Assembly: GCF_000298235.1 (NCBI RefSeq)
Contig: NZ_BAHE01000035.1
Location: forward strand, 1-64,000
DNA: 64,000 nt
Direction: 5' to 3'
Source: Gordonia namibiensis NBRC 108229
GTDB taxonomy: Bacteria; Actinomycetota; Actinomycetes; Mycobacteriales; Mycobacteriaceae
Shown here: positions 37,296-45,322 of the stretch, one piece after another
How the letters are laid out: every line of letters starts with the position of its first letter
Numbering within the stretch: the first letter of the stretch is position 1
The notes under the pieces: generated by a model
Seen by the model: the letters and a program-made list of their open reading frames with translations, nothing else
What the model was told of the DNA's origin: nothing
Databases searched by the model: none
Position numbers and translations under genes: made by a program

Positions 37296-38849
37296 ATGCC
37301 GAAGCCCACTGCCGAATATTTCGCCCGTCTCGGGGCCCTCGTCGCGATCGACGACGCCGCGAGCCGTCCCACCCGGTCGGTGCTCGAGGCCTTCAGCGGC
37401 ACCGAGATGGCCACCATCCCGGTCGCGACGGCGGAGGACCTCGAGACCGCGGTCGCCCGCGCGCGCCAAGCGCAGCAGGGGTGGGCCGCCCGGACCCCGG
37501 CCGAACGCGCCCAGGTCCTCGACAAGTTCTCCGACCTCGTCTTCCGCAACGCCGAGTCGCTGATGGACATCGCGCAGGCCGAGACCGGCAAGGCCCGGAT
37601 CTACGCGCAGGAAGAGGTCATCGACGTCGCGATCACCGCGCGTCACTATGCGACCGCCGGACCCAAGCTGCTCGCCGACCGCAAGGTCAAGGGCATGCTG
37701 CCCGGCGCGACCAGCGTCCGGGTGCGCCACCTGCCCAAGGGCGTCATCGGCGTCATCAGCCCGTGGAACTACCCGCTGACGCTGGCCGTGTCGGATGCCG
37801 TCGCGGCACTCGTCGCCGGCAACGGCGTGGTGATCAAGCCAGACAGCCAGACCCCGTACTGCGCTCTCGCGCTGGCCGATCTGCTGTACCAGGCGGGTCT
37901 GCCGCGTGAGCTCTACGCCGTGGTCCCCGGACCGGGCGGGGTCGTGGGCCAGGCCATCATGGCGTCCACCGACTACGTGATGTTCACCGGCTCGTCGGAG
38001 ACCGGCGCCGGCCTCGCCGAGCAGGCGGGACGTCGACTCATCGGTTTCTCGGCCGAACTGGGCGGCAAGAACCCGATGGTCGTCACCGCGAACGCCGACA
38101 TCGCCAACGCCGTGCAGGGCGCTGCGCGCGCCGCGTTCTCCAACTCCGGCCAGCTCTGCATCTCCATCGAGCGGATCTACGTCGACAAGCGGATCGCCGA
38201 CGAGTTCGCCGAGCGTTTCGCGGCATTTGTCTCGATGATGAAGCTTTCGGGCGCTTACGATTTCACCGCCGACATGGGTTCGCTCGCGTCGGCCGCACAG
38301 ATCGACACCGCCGAGGCACACGTCCAGGACGCGGTCGCCAAGGGCGCCAAGGTCCTCGCCGGTGGCAAGCGCCGCCCCGATCTCGGACCGTTCTTCTTCG
38401 AGCCGACGGTGCTGACCGACGTCACCGACGACATGGTGTGCTACGCCAACGAGACCTTCGGGCCGGTCGTGTCGATCTACCCGGTCGACTCCACCGATGA
38501 GGCCATCAAGCTGGCCAACGACACCGAATACGGGCTGAACGCAAGCGTTTTCGCGGGCAGCAGCGCAGAGGCGCAGGCCGTCGCCGAACGACTGCGCGCG
38601 GGCACGGTCAACATCAACGAGGGCTACGCCGCCGCCTGGGCGTCGACCGCCGCACCGATGGGTGGCATGGGTATCTCCGGCGTGGGCCGACGCCACGGCG
38701 AAGAGGGCCTGCTCAAGTACACCGAGGCGCAGACGATCGCCGAGCAGCGGTTCATCGGCATCGATCGTGCTCCGTTGGTGCCCAAGAACATCTACCGTGC
38801 GATCACACCGACCGCGGTCCGCGCGTTGAAGTACCTTCCCGGCCGCTAG
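37296..38849 (+). CDS. gabD2: Succinate-semialdehyde dehydrogenase
   Basis: 517 residues from the ATG at 37296, with AGGAGA upstream. It oxidises succinate semialdehyde to succinate with NAD(P)+. Aldehyde-dehydrogenase landmarks: SPWNYPLTLAVSDAVAALVA (nucleotide pocket), FTGSSETGAGLAEQAG, catalytic Glu in SAELGGKNPMVV, catalytic Cys in FSNSGQLCISIERI, and NETFGPVVSIYPV. Overall sequence resembles mycobacterial GabD2. Followed by a strong terminator. Confidence 0.88.
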   Translation: MPKPTAEYFARLGALVAIDDAASRPTRSVLEAFSGTEMATIPVATAEDLETAVARARQAQQGWAARTPAERAQVLDKFSDLVFRNAESLMDIAQAETGKARIYAQEEVIDVAITARHYATAGPKLLADRKVKGMLPGATSVRVRHLPKGVIGVISPWNYPLTLAVSDAVAALVAGNGVVIKPDSQTPYCALALADLLYQAGLPRELYAVVPGPGGVVGQAIMASTDYVMFTGSSETGAGLAEQAGRRLIGFSAELGGKNPMVVTANADIANAVQGAARAAFSNSGQLCISIERIYVDKRIADEFAERFAAFVSMMKLSGAYDFTADMGSLASAAQIDTAEAHVQDAVAKGAKVLAGGKRRPDLGPFFFEPTVLTDVTDDMVCYANETFGPVVSIYPVDSTDEAIKLANDTEYGLNASVFAGSSAEAQAVAERLRAGTVNINEGYAAAWASTAAPMGGMGISGVGRRHGEEGLLKYTEAQTIAEQRFIGIDRAPLVPKNIYRAITPTAVRALKYLPGR

Positions 38850-38869
38850 ATCTCGATCTGGCCGTTTCG

Positions 38870-38893
38870 CCACGACCCGGCACCGGGTCGTGG
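38870..38893 (+). terminator. Terminator of gabD2
   Basis: A perfect 11-bp inverted repeat CCACGACCCGG / CCGGGTCGTGG separated by CA, 20 bp after the stop. Part of the stem must open to form a loop. It covers the GTG at 38890, which argues against that codon as the next gene's start. Confidence 0.7.
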
Positions 38894-38907
38894 TTACCGT
38901 GGCTCCT

Positions 38908-40128
38908 GTGACCCCGACACGTCGTGAACTCAGGAAACCCATCCGGTCGACGGCCCGCGGGCTCACGGCGATCACCGCCTCGGCGGTCGCGATCGCCGGG
39001 GTGTTCGCGGCGGTGCCGGCGGCTCACGCCCAGGCGCCGCTGAAGGTGACGACGGTCGCCTCCGGGCTGACGATTCCCTGGGGCGTGGTCGTGGCGCCCG
39101 ACGGGACGGTGCTGACCGGGGAACGCGCGGGGAGGTTCGTCGCCGTGCGGCCCGGCGGAAAGCGCGTCGACGTCAGGGCCGACCTGTCGAAGACCTTCGC
39201 GGTCCACGAGGCCGGGCTGATGGGACTCGCCATCGACCCTCGCTTCTCCGAGAACCGGCGGGTGTACTCGTGTCAGGCGGAATACACCGTGCCGGGCGCC
39301 TTCACCGTGCCCGAGCCACTGGCCGGCGCACCCATCCCGGCGCCGCAGACCGGCCAGACCACCAAGGTGGTGTCGTGGCGGGTCAGCGCGGACTGGACGC
39401 AGATGACCCGCGAACGAACGCTCCTCGGCAACATCCCGGTGAACTCGTCCGGCAGTCGTGCGGGTTGCGGACTCGCCGTCACCCCCGACAGCATCTGGGT
39501 CGGTACCGGCGACAACGGCATCCCGTCGTTTGCCCAGGACCGGAAGTCCCTGGGCGGCAAGGTCTTGCACATCACGCGCGATGGCAACCCGGCACCGGGC
39601 AATCCGGACCCCCGCAGTCCGGTGTTCAGCCTCGGCCATCGCAACGTCCAGGGAGTCGCGGTGGCCCCCGGTTCCGGCCGCGTGTACGCGGTCGAACAGG
39701 GGACGAGCCGAGACGACGAGCTGAACCTGATCGTCGCCGGCGGCAACTACGGCTACAAGCCGGACCGCACCCCGCTGATCTACGACGAGTCCGTGCCCAT
39801 GACCGACACGCAGCGCGTCCCGGGCGCGATCGGACCGGTGTGGAGTTCGGGCAACTCGACGATCGCGACACCGGGCATCGCCTTCCTGCCCAACAGTGGC
39901 TGGGGTCCCTACAGCGGGGGACTCGTGCTCACCGCGTTGAAGGGCCAGCGTCTGGTCTTCCTGAAACTCTCCGACGACGGACGCCGGGTGGTCGCGAAGA
40001 CCGAAGCTCTCGAGCAGAAGCACGGCCGGCTGCGGAGCGCTGCCGTGGCACCCGACGGGTCACTCGTGCTGACCACCAGCGACGGTGACGGGGCCGACCG
40101 CATCCTGCGGGTGCGCTGGGAAGGCTGA
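38908..40128 (+). CDS. Secreted PQQ-dependent sugar (sorbosone) dehydrogenase-like protein
   Basis: 406 residues if the GTG at 38908 is used; in-frame GTGs at 38890 and 38899 exist, but the first lies inside the gabD2 terminator. The N-terminus has a signal sequence ending near AHA-QAPLK. The body is the six-bladed glucose/sorbosone dehydrogenase fold: TIPWGVVVAPDGTVLTGERA, GLMGLAIDPRFSEN, GHRNVQGVAVAPGSGRVYAV and NYGYKPDRTPLIYD. In this family a surface-bound PQQ is the cofactor. Whether the host makes PQQ cannot be told here. Confidence 0.8.
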   Translation: MTPTRRELRKPIRSTARGLTAITASAVAIAGVFAAVPAAHAQAPLKVTTVASGLTIPWGVVVAPDGTVLTGERAGRFVAVRPGGKRVDVRADLSKTFAVHEAGLMGLAIDPRFSENRRVYSCQAEYTVPGAFTVPEPLAGAPIPAPQTGQTTKVVSWRVSADWTQMTRERTLLGNIPVNSSGSRAGCGLAVTPDSIWVGTGDNGIPSFAQDRKSLGGKVLHITRDGNPAPGNPDPRSPVFSLGHRNVQGVAVAPGSGRVYAVEQGTSRDDELNLIVAGGNYGYKPDRTPLIYDESVPMTDTQRVPGAIGPVWSSGNSTIATPGIAFLPNSGWGPYSGGLVLTALKGQRLVFLKLSDDGRRVVAKTEALEQKHGRLRSAAVAPDGSLVLTTSDGDGADRILRVRWEG

Positions 40129-40159
40129 CCGTGGCGACAGGTAACGGAACGAGCGGCCG

Positions 40160-41011
40160 GTGACGACCGAAAGGCTGACCACGTTCCGACGCGGTCCGTA
40201 CACCTTCGACGTGCTCGACGCCGGTCCGCGCGACGGGGAACCGATCGTGTTGTTGCACGGATTCCCGCAGCGGGCGAGCTCGTGGGATCTCGTCGTTCCT
40301 CTGCTGCACGACAAGGGGTTCCGCACGATCGCCCCGGACCAGCGCGGCTACTCGCCCGGGGCGCGACCCACCCGACGCCGGGACTATGTCCAGGGAGAGT
40401 TGGTGGCGGACGTGCTGGCGCTGCTCGACGCCGCGGGGGTCGACGATGCGCACGTCGTCGGACACGACTGGGGTGCGGCGGTGGCGTGGACACTCGCGGC
40501 CCATCACTCCGACCGGGTGCGGACGTTGACCGCACTGTCGGTTCCGCACCCCGGTGCGTTCCTGCAGGCGATGCCCCGTGGACAGTTCCTCCGGTCCTGG
40601 TACATGCTCGCGTTCCAGATCCCGGCGCTGCCCGAGAAGTTGCTCGGGCGGTTGATGACCGCCCGGCCGGATTTCGGTGTGCGCATGGGACTTCCGGAAC
40701 CGTTCGCCTCCCGCATCGTTCCGGACGTCGCGGAGTACGGGGCGTTGCCCGGCGCGTTGGGCTGGTATCGGGCGATGCCCATCCCAGACAAGAGGTCGAC
40801 GCCCCGGCAGGTGCGGGTTCCGACGACGTACCTCTGGGGCGACCGCGACATCGCCCTGGGCAGGGTCGGTGCGCAACTGTGCTCGGGATGGGTCGACGCT
40901 CCGTACGACTTCGTCGTCCTGCCGGGTGTCGATCACTGGCTCCCGGAATCCCGGCCGGACGAGGTGGCGGCCGCGATCTGCAGGCGCATCGAGTCGTCGG
41001 CTGTCCGATAG
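40160..41011 (+). CDS. Epoxide-hydrolase/haloalkane-dehalogenase-like alpha/beta hydrolase
   Basis: 283 residues from the GTG at 40160. Landmarks: IVLLHGFPQRASSWD (oxyanion), APDQRGYSPGAR, and the nucleophile elbow VVGHDWGAAVAW with Asp, which marks epoxide hydrolases and dehalogenases rather than serine esterases. Acid Asp in LWGDRDIALG and base His in PGVDHWLPE. Cytoplasmic. Natural substrate unknown. Confidence 0.82.
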   Translation: MTTERLTTFRRGPYTFDVLDAGPRDGEPIVLLHGFPQRASSWDLVVPLLHDKGFRTIAPDQRGYSPGARPTRRRDYVQGELVADVLALLDAAGVDDAHVVGHDWGAAVAWTLAAHHSDRVRTLTALSVPHPGAFLQAMPRGQFLRSWYMLAFQIPALPEKLLGRLMTARPDFGVRMGLPEPFASRIVPDVAEYGALPGALGWYRAMPIPDKRSTPRQVRVPTTYLWGDRDIALGRVGAQLCSGWVDAPYDFVVLPGVDHWLPESRPDEVAAAICRRIESSAVR

Positions 41012-41257
41012 GTCCCAGTTGTCGGAGAACGTATCCGGATTGATGCTTCGACCTGGGTTTAGATCCTGATCGCGTAGGTAATCCGGCCGATGTGAACCGA
41101 TCTGATCGAGTGACCCACCCCGAGGCCCCTGAGGTCGTAGGGTCGGACCCAGATCGCTCGGAGGGTACCCATGGAGCAGCTCGTGGGAACGAAGAGGCAA
41201 CCGACGACCGCTTGCGAGGTCTCGTGACACGAATCGAATTGCAACAAAGGCTTTTCC

Positions 41258-42355
41258 GTGGCTGAACGCGGCGCAACACCCAAGGTCTCCCCGCTGCGTC
41301 GAGGTTTCCTCGGCGCGATCCGGCACCTGTTCAACCCCCTGCACCCCGACGACTACCTGGAGCTGATCAACCCGCTCTGGACCACTCGGGAGCTGCGCGG
41401 GCGGGTCGTCGAAGTACGACCCGAGGGTGCGGACGCGGCAACGGTGTGGATCCAACCGGGCTACGAGTGGCCGGGCCACCAACCGGGACAATATGTGCGT
41501 CTCGGAGTGGTCATCGACGGGGTGTTCCATTGGCGCGCTTACTCGTTGACCTCCGACCCCCACCCTCGTGACGGTCTGATCAGCGTGACGCCGAAGCTGG
41601 TGGAGGAAGGCAAGGTCTCGCCCTACCTCGTCCGCGGCATCCGCCCGGGGGAGATCGTGCGGCTCGGTGAGATCGAGGGTGTGTTCACGCTGCCCGATCC
41701 GCTGCCGGAGAAGATGCTGTTCATCAGTGCGGGCAGCGGCATCACCCCGATCATGAGCATGCTCCGCGACCTCGACCATCGCGATCGGGTCGATGACGTG
41801 GTCGCGATCCACTCGGCGCACAGCGACGAGCAGGTGATGTTCAAGTCCGATCTCGAGTCGATGGACGAGCGGCACGACGGATTCGATCTGACGTTGCGCA
41901 TCACGGGGCGGGACGGCCGGATCAAGGCGACCGACCTCGACGAACTGTGTCCGGACTGGCGTGAACGGCAGGCCATGTGTTCCGGACCCCGCGAGCTCCT
42001 GGACAGTCTCGTCGAGCATTTCGAGTCCGAGGGCGTCGGCGATCGAATCCATCTCGAACGTTTCCAGCCGATCATCGGCGGGAACGCGGGTGAGGGTGAA
42101 GGGGGCACTGTCCGGTTCACGCGCAGTGACACCGAGGTGACCTGCGAGCCGGGCCAGCCGATCCTCGTCGCCGGCGAAGAGAACGGTCTGGAGCTGAAAT
42201 TCGGCTGCCGGATCGGGATCTGTCACACCTGCACCGGGGTACTCAAGCAGGGAAGTATCCGGGATCTGCGAACCGGCGAGGTGAGCTCGCCGGAGGGATC
42301 GAGCATCCGCATCTGTGTGAACACCGCCGAGGGAGACGTCGACGTCGACCTCTGA
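41258..42355 (+). CDS. Ferredoxin reductase fused to 2Fe-2S ferredoxin
   Basis: 365 residues from the GTG at 41258. Residues ~45-270 form an FAD/NAD(P)H reductase (FHWRAYSLTSDP binds flavin; ISAGSGITPIMSML binds NAD(P)H). The last ~90 form a plant-type 2Fe-2S domain with Cys spacing CRIGICHTC, then IRICVN. This layout matches the electron-transfer partner (like Rv3230c) of the DesA3-type stearoyl-CoA desaturase, encoded 42 bp downstream. The 246-bp upstream gap also carries an 18-codon frame at 41171 behind GGAGGG, possibly a leader peptide. Confidence 0.9.
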   Translation: MAERGATPKVSPLRRGFLGAIRHLFNPLHPDDYLELINPLWTTRELRGRVVEVRPEGADAATVWIQPGYEWPGHQPGQYVRLGVVIDGVFHWRAYSLTSDPHPRDGLISVTPKLVEEGKVSPYLVRGIRPGEIVRLGEIEGVFTLPDPLPEKMLFISAGSGITPIMSMLRDLDHRDRVDDVVAIHSAHSDEQVMFKSDLESMDERHDGFDLTLRITGRDGRIKATDLDELCPDWRERQAMCSGPRELLDSLVEHFESEGVGDRIHLERFQPIIGGNAGEGEGGTVRFTRSDTEVTCEPGQPILVAGEENGLELKFGCRIGICHTCTGVLKQGSIRDLRTGEVSSPEGSSIRICVNTAEGDVDVDL

Positions 42356-42397
42356 CCGAAGGTCAACCTCTCCATCACTGACCGAAGGGACCAGAAA

Positions 42398-43804
42398 ATG
42401 ACAGCCACCGATACCGGACAGCGCGTGACCAGCCCGTTGGCGCACCTCGACCAGGCGACGCTCGACAAGCTCGCCGAGGAATTCGACGCCATCCACGACG
42501 AGGTCTACGGCGACCTCGGTGACCGCGACCGGCGCTACATCAAGACCGTGATCGCCACGCAGCGACAACTCGCCGCACTCGGCCGCATCGTTCTCCTCAA
42601 CTCCCGTTCGAGGGGTGCCTGGGTCGCCGGGACCGCCTGCCTCGGCATGGCCAAGATCCTGGAGAACATGGAGATCGGCCACAACGTGATGCACGGCCAG
42701 TGGGATTGGATGAACGATCCCTACATTCACTCATCGGTGTGGGACTGGGACACCGCGTCCACGGCCGAGGCGTGGAAGCATTCCCACAACTACATCCACC
42801 ACACGTTCACCAACATCCGCGGCTTGGACAAGGATCTCGGTTACGAGATCATGCGCATCGACCCGAACCAGAAGTGGCATCCGGTCTATCTGCTCCAGCC
42901 GTTCTACAACGTCCTGCTGACCGCCTTCTTCGAATGGGGGGTCGCGCTGCACGATCTCGACCTCGAGGCGATTCGTCGCGGTGAGAAGCCGATGTCGGAA
43001 CTGGTCAAGGACCTCAAGGGCATCGCGGGCAAGATGCGCCGTCAGGTCGTGAAGGATTATCTCGGTTGGCCTGCGATCAGCGCAGGGGCATTCCTGCTGA
43101 GCCAGGCCGCGACCGGTGGCGCCATCCGGCAGCCGTCGACCTCACGGATCGGCAATGTGATCCGACGCCGCGCCGGCCGTCGAGGACGAGCCGCTGCGGC
43201 GGCGAAGTTCGCCGACCAGGTTCTGCCCGGCGCAGAGAGCACGTTCGTGCGCACCCTGGCCGCGAACTTCACCGCCAACATCATCCGCAATGTGTGGGCG
43301 CACGCGATCATCTTCTGTGGTCACTTCCCGGATCAGACCTACACCTTCAGCAAGGAAGAGGTCGAGAACGAGACCCGCGGCGGCTGGTACGTCCGGCAGC
43401 TCGTCGGAGCCGCGAACATCGAGGGCAGCCCGCTGTTCCACGTCATCAGCGGCAACCTCGGCTACCAGGTGGAGCACCACCTGTACCCCGACATGCCGAG
43501 CACTCGTTACGCAGAGGTCGCCCCGAAGGTGAAAGACATCTGCGAGCGCTACGGATTGCCCTACAACACAGGGCCTTTCGGCCAGCAGTGGGCACAGGTT
43601 CACCGGACCATCGCGCGACTGGCCCTGCCCGGCGGCAAGCCACGGCCGAAGCCCGGCGCCTACCACCGGCCGCCTCACTCCAGGGGAGAGCAACAGGGCC
43701 CCAGTGAGGCCGCACGGTTCCGCGGACGGCTGCCTGCCGACCACCCGAACGCCGGACCCGAGCACGAGTCGGGCGGTGTGCAGGTCTCACCGCCGCCCCG
43801 GTAG
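42398..43804 (+). CDS. Membrane fatty-acyl desaturase (DesA3-like)
   Basis: 468 residues from the ATG at 42398, with AAGGGA upstream. Three histidine boxes for the di-iron site are present: GHNVMHGQ, HSHNYIHH and QVEHHLYP. It would introduce a double bond into stearoyl-CoA using electrons from the adjacent reductase. Membrane helices are interrupted near residues 230-275 by a basic insertion (GNVIRRRAGRRGRAAAAA) and the C-terminus has a ~50-residue Pro-rich hydrophilic tail, both longer than I expect for DesA3. A GCC-rich tail ends 8 bp from the convergent gene. Confidence 0.9.
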   Translation: MTATDTGQRVTSPLAHLDQATLDKLAEEFDAIHDEVYGDLGDRDRRYIKTVIATQRQLAALGRIVLLNSRSRGAWVAGTACLGMAKILENMEIGHNVMHGQWDWMNDPYIHSSVWDWDTASTAEAWKHSHNYIHHTFTNIRGLDKDLGYEIMRIDPNQKWHPVYLLQPFYNVLLTAFFEWGVALHDLDLEAIRRGEKPMSELVKDLKGIAGKMRRQVVKDYLGWPAISAGAFLLSQAATGGAIRQPSTSRIGNVIRRRAGRRGRAAAAAKFADQVLPGAESTFVRTLAANFTANIIRNVWAHAIIFCGHFPDQTYTFSKEEVENETRGGWYVRQLVGAANIEGSPLFHVISGNLGYQVEHHLYPDMPSTRYAEVAPKVKDICERYGLPYNTGPFGQQWAQVHRTIARLALPGGKPRPKPGAYHRPPHSRGEQQGPSEAARFRGRLPADHPNAGPEHESGGVQVSPPPR

Positions 43805-43812
43805 GACGAGTC

Positions 43813-44415
43813 TCAGCGCAGGACGCGCCGCAGCACCACGAAGACCAGCGCCGCCACGACCGCCGCCAGCCCCGCGTAAGCGGGGGTGAGGTTGGTCGTC
43901 GGCGGCTCGGTCGGCGTGCCGGAGCGCAACTGCGCGAAAGTGGCTCGCGCAGCATCGGATTCGGCGACGACATCGACCGGCGGGTGCGCCGGCGCCGGCG
44001 CGGGGGCGGGAGTCGCAGGCGAGGCCTCGGATACCGCCGGAGTCGCCGCGGCGGGCGCTTCGGTGACGGGCGGTGCCGACTTCGGCGGTGCCTTCTTCTC
44101 CGATGCCTTCTTCGCGGGAGCCTTCTTGGCGGGCGCAGCGCTCGCGGCCTTCTTCGCCGGCGCCTTCTTCTGGGCGGCCTTTTTCGCCGGTGCCTTCTTC
44201 GCGGCCTTCTTGGCCGGCAACTTGTCGCCGCCGGATTCCGCTGCGGCCTTCTTGGCAGGCGCCTTCTTGGCCGGGGTCTGCTTCGGCGCAGGCTGATCGG
44301 GAGCCGGAGCAGGGTCGGTCGCGGCCGACTCCGGGGGAGTGATCGGGAACAGGGTCGGTTCGTCGTTGTTCGCACCGTCGTCGGACGGCGTGACGTTCGG
44401 CTCCTGCTCGGTCAT
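43813..44415 (-). CDS. Histone-H1-like Lys/Ala/Pro protein with C-terminal membrane anchor
   Basis: 200 residues from the ATG at 44415. Residues ~45-115 are built of PAKKA/KKAPAKKAA units, like the tails of histone H1 and of mycobacterial HupB. A Pro/Ala stretch follows. Near the end lies a hydrophobic helix (AGLAAVVAALVFVVLRRVLR) that would anchor the C-terminus in the membrane with Arg inside. The acidic N-terminus (TEQEPNVTPSDDG) lacks a signal peptide, so the basic part should be cytoplasmic. It might tether DNA or RNA, or bind polyphosphate; this is inference from composition only. Confidence 0.75.
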   Translation of the reverse strand: MTEQEPNVTPSDDGANNDEPTLFPITPPESAATDPAPAPDQPAPKQTPAKKAPAKKAAAESGGDKLPAKKAAKKAPAKKAAQKKAPAKKAASAAPAKKAPAKKASEKKAPPKSAPPVTEAPAAATPAVSEASPATPAPAPAPAHPPVDVVAESDAARATFAQLRSGTPTEPPTTNLTPAYAGLAAVVAALVFVVLRRVLR

Positions 44416-44513
44416 ACGGCGCTCCCTTGCGTGTGTCCCGGGCGTGCGTGTGTCTCCGGGGTGTGCGCGCAGGGGAGACCCCCGACGCGACGCGTGGAAC
44501 CCATCTTAGAGGT

Positions 44514-45206
44514 TCAGGATCGGACGCCGAGCCTCGCGAGAATGTCGGCGTCGATCGCGACGAGTTCGTCGTCGATCGACTGGTGAGCCGTCCGGCGCTG
44601 TGCGGCGGACATGCTCTCGGCCGCGCCGACGGCGACGTCCAGGTTGTCCAGACGCCGAGCCATCGCGGCGACGAAGTCCTTGGCGTCGGCGCTGGTGTCC
44701 TGCGCGACGACCTTGTCCAGGGCGGTGCGCGTCGTGGCGATCCGCGCGGACAGGGCCGCACCGTGGCCACTGAACTGGCGCAACACTTCTGGCGACACAC
44801 CTGCGCGACTGGCCTGCAGCGCCGAGAGCTGTGCGCGGCCGGCGACCGCAGCACGGTAGGCGATCGGGACGGCGATGGGAGCCACGAGGCGCGCGACCGT
44901 GAGGTAGCGCTTGACGCTGGCCGGGCTGAACACCTTGGCGTCGGCGGCCGCCTTCGCCTCGGCACTGACCTTCTTGGTCTCGGCCTTGACCACCTTCTCC
45001 TGGGCCTTCGCCAACTGCTTGGCGGTCTTGCGCTCGGCCTTCAGATCCTTCTGCAGGTACTTGTGCTCGGTCTTGCGACGAGCCTTCTGTTCCTTCCGCC
45101 GGTGCTTGGCGTCGAACTTCGCCTCGAGCTTGGCTTTCGTCTTGAGAGCCTTGGCCTCTGCGCGGCGCTGAGCGCGAGACCTACCGTCGGAGGACAACAA
45201 ACCCAT
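44514..45206 (-). CDS. DUF6474-family protein, basic coiled coil
   Basis: 230 residues from the ATG at 45206. Residues 1-90 are extremely rich in Lys, Ala, Arg and Glu with coiled-coil character (AKALKTKAKLEAKFDAKHRR). A short hydrophobic helix (LTVARLVAPIAVPIAYRAAV) lies near residue 105, and the C-terminal ~100 residues are a predicted helical bundle. The pattern fits the mycobacterial/Gordonia DUF6474 family as I remember it, whose function is unknown. Located 98 bp upstream of the histone-like gene on the same strand, so a joint operon is possible. Confidence 0.75.
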   Translation of the reverse strand: MGLLSSDGRSRAQRRAEAKALKTKAKLEAKFDAKHRRKEQKARRKTEHKYLQKDLKAERKTAKQLAKAQEKVVKAETKKVSAEAKAAADAKVFSPASVKRYLTVARLVAPIAVPIAYRAAVAGRAQLSALQASRAGVSPEVLRQFSGHGAALSARIATTRTALDKVVAQDTSADAKDFVAAMARRLDNLDVAVGAAESMSAAQRRTAHQSIDDELVAIDADILARLGVRS

Positions 45207-45322
45207 CGAATGACCTTTCGCTGCTGCCGAGTGGACCGCTGCGGGCGTGGTAACAAGTACAAGCATGACACGTGGCCCGCCGGGGCCATGCGTCCGACTG
45301 CTCGAGCCGAGAAAGGGATGGC

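Noticed and set aside
39929-42730. 933-codon minus-strand frame
   Set aside because: It crosses three real plus-strand genes and a promoter gap, with no recognisable domain.
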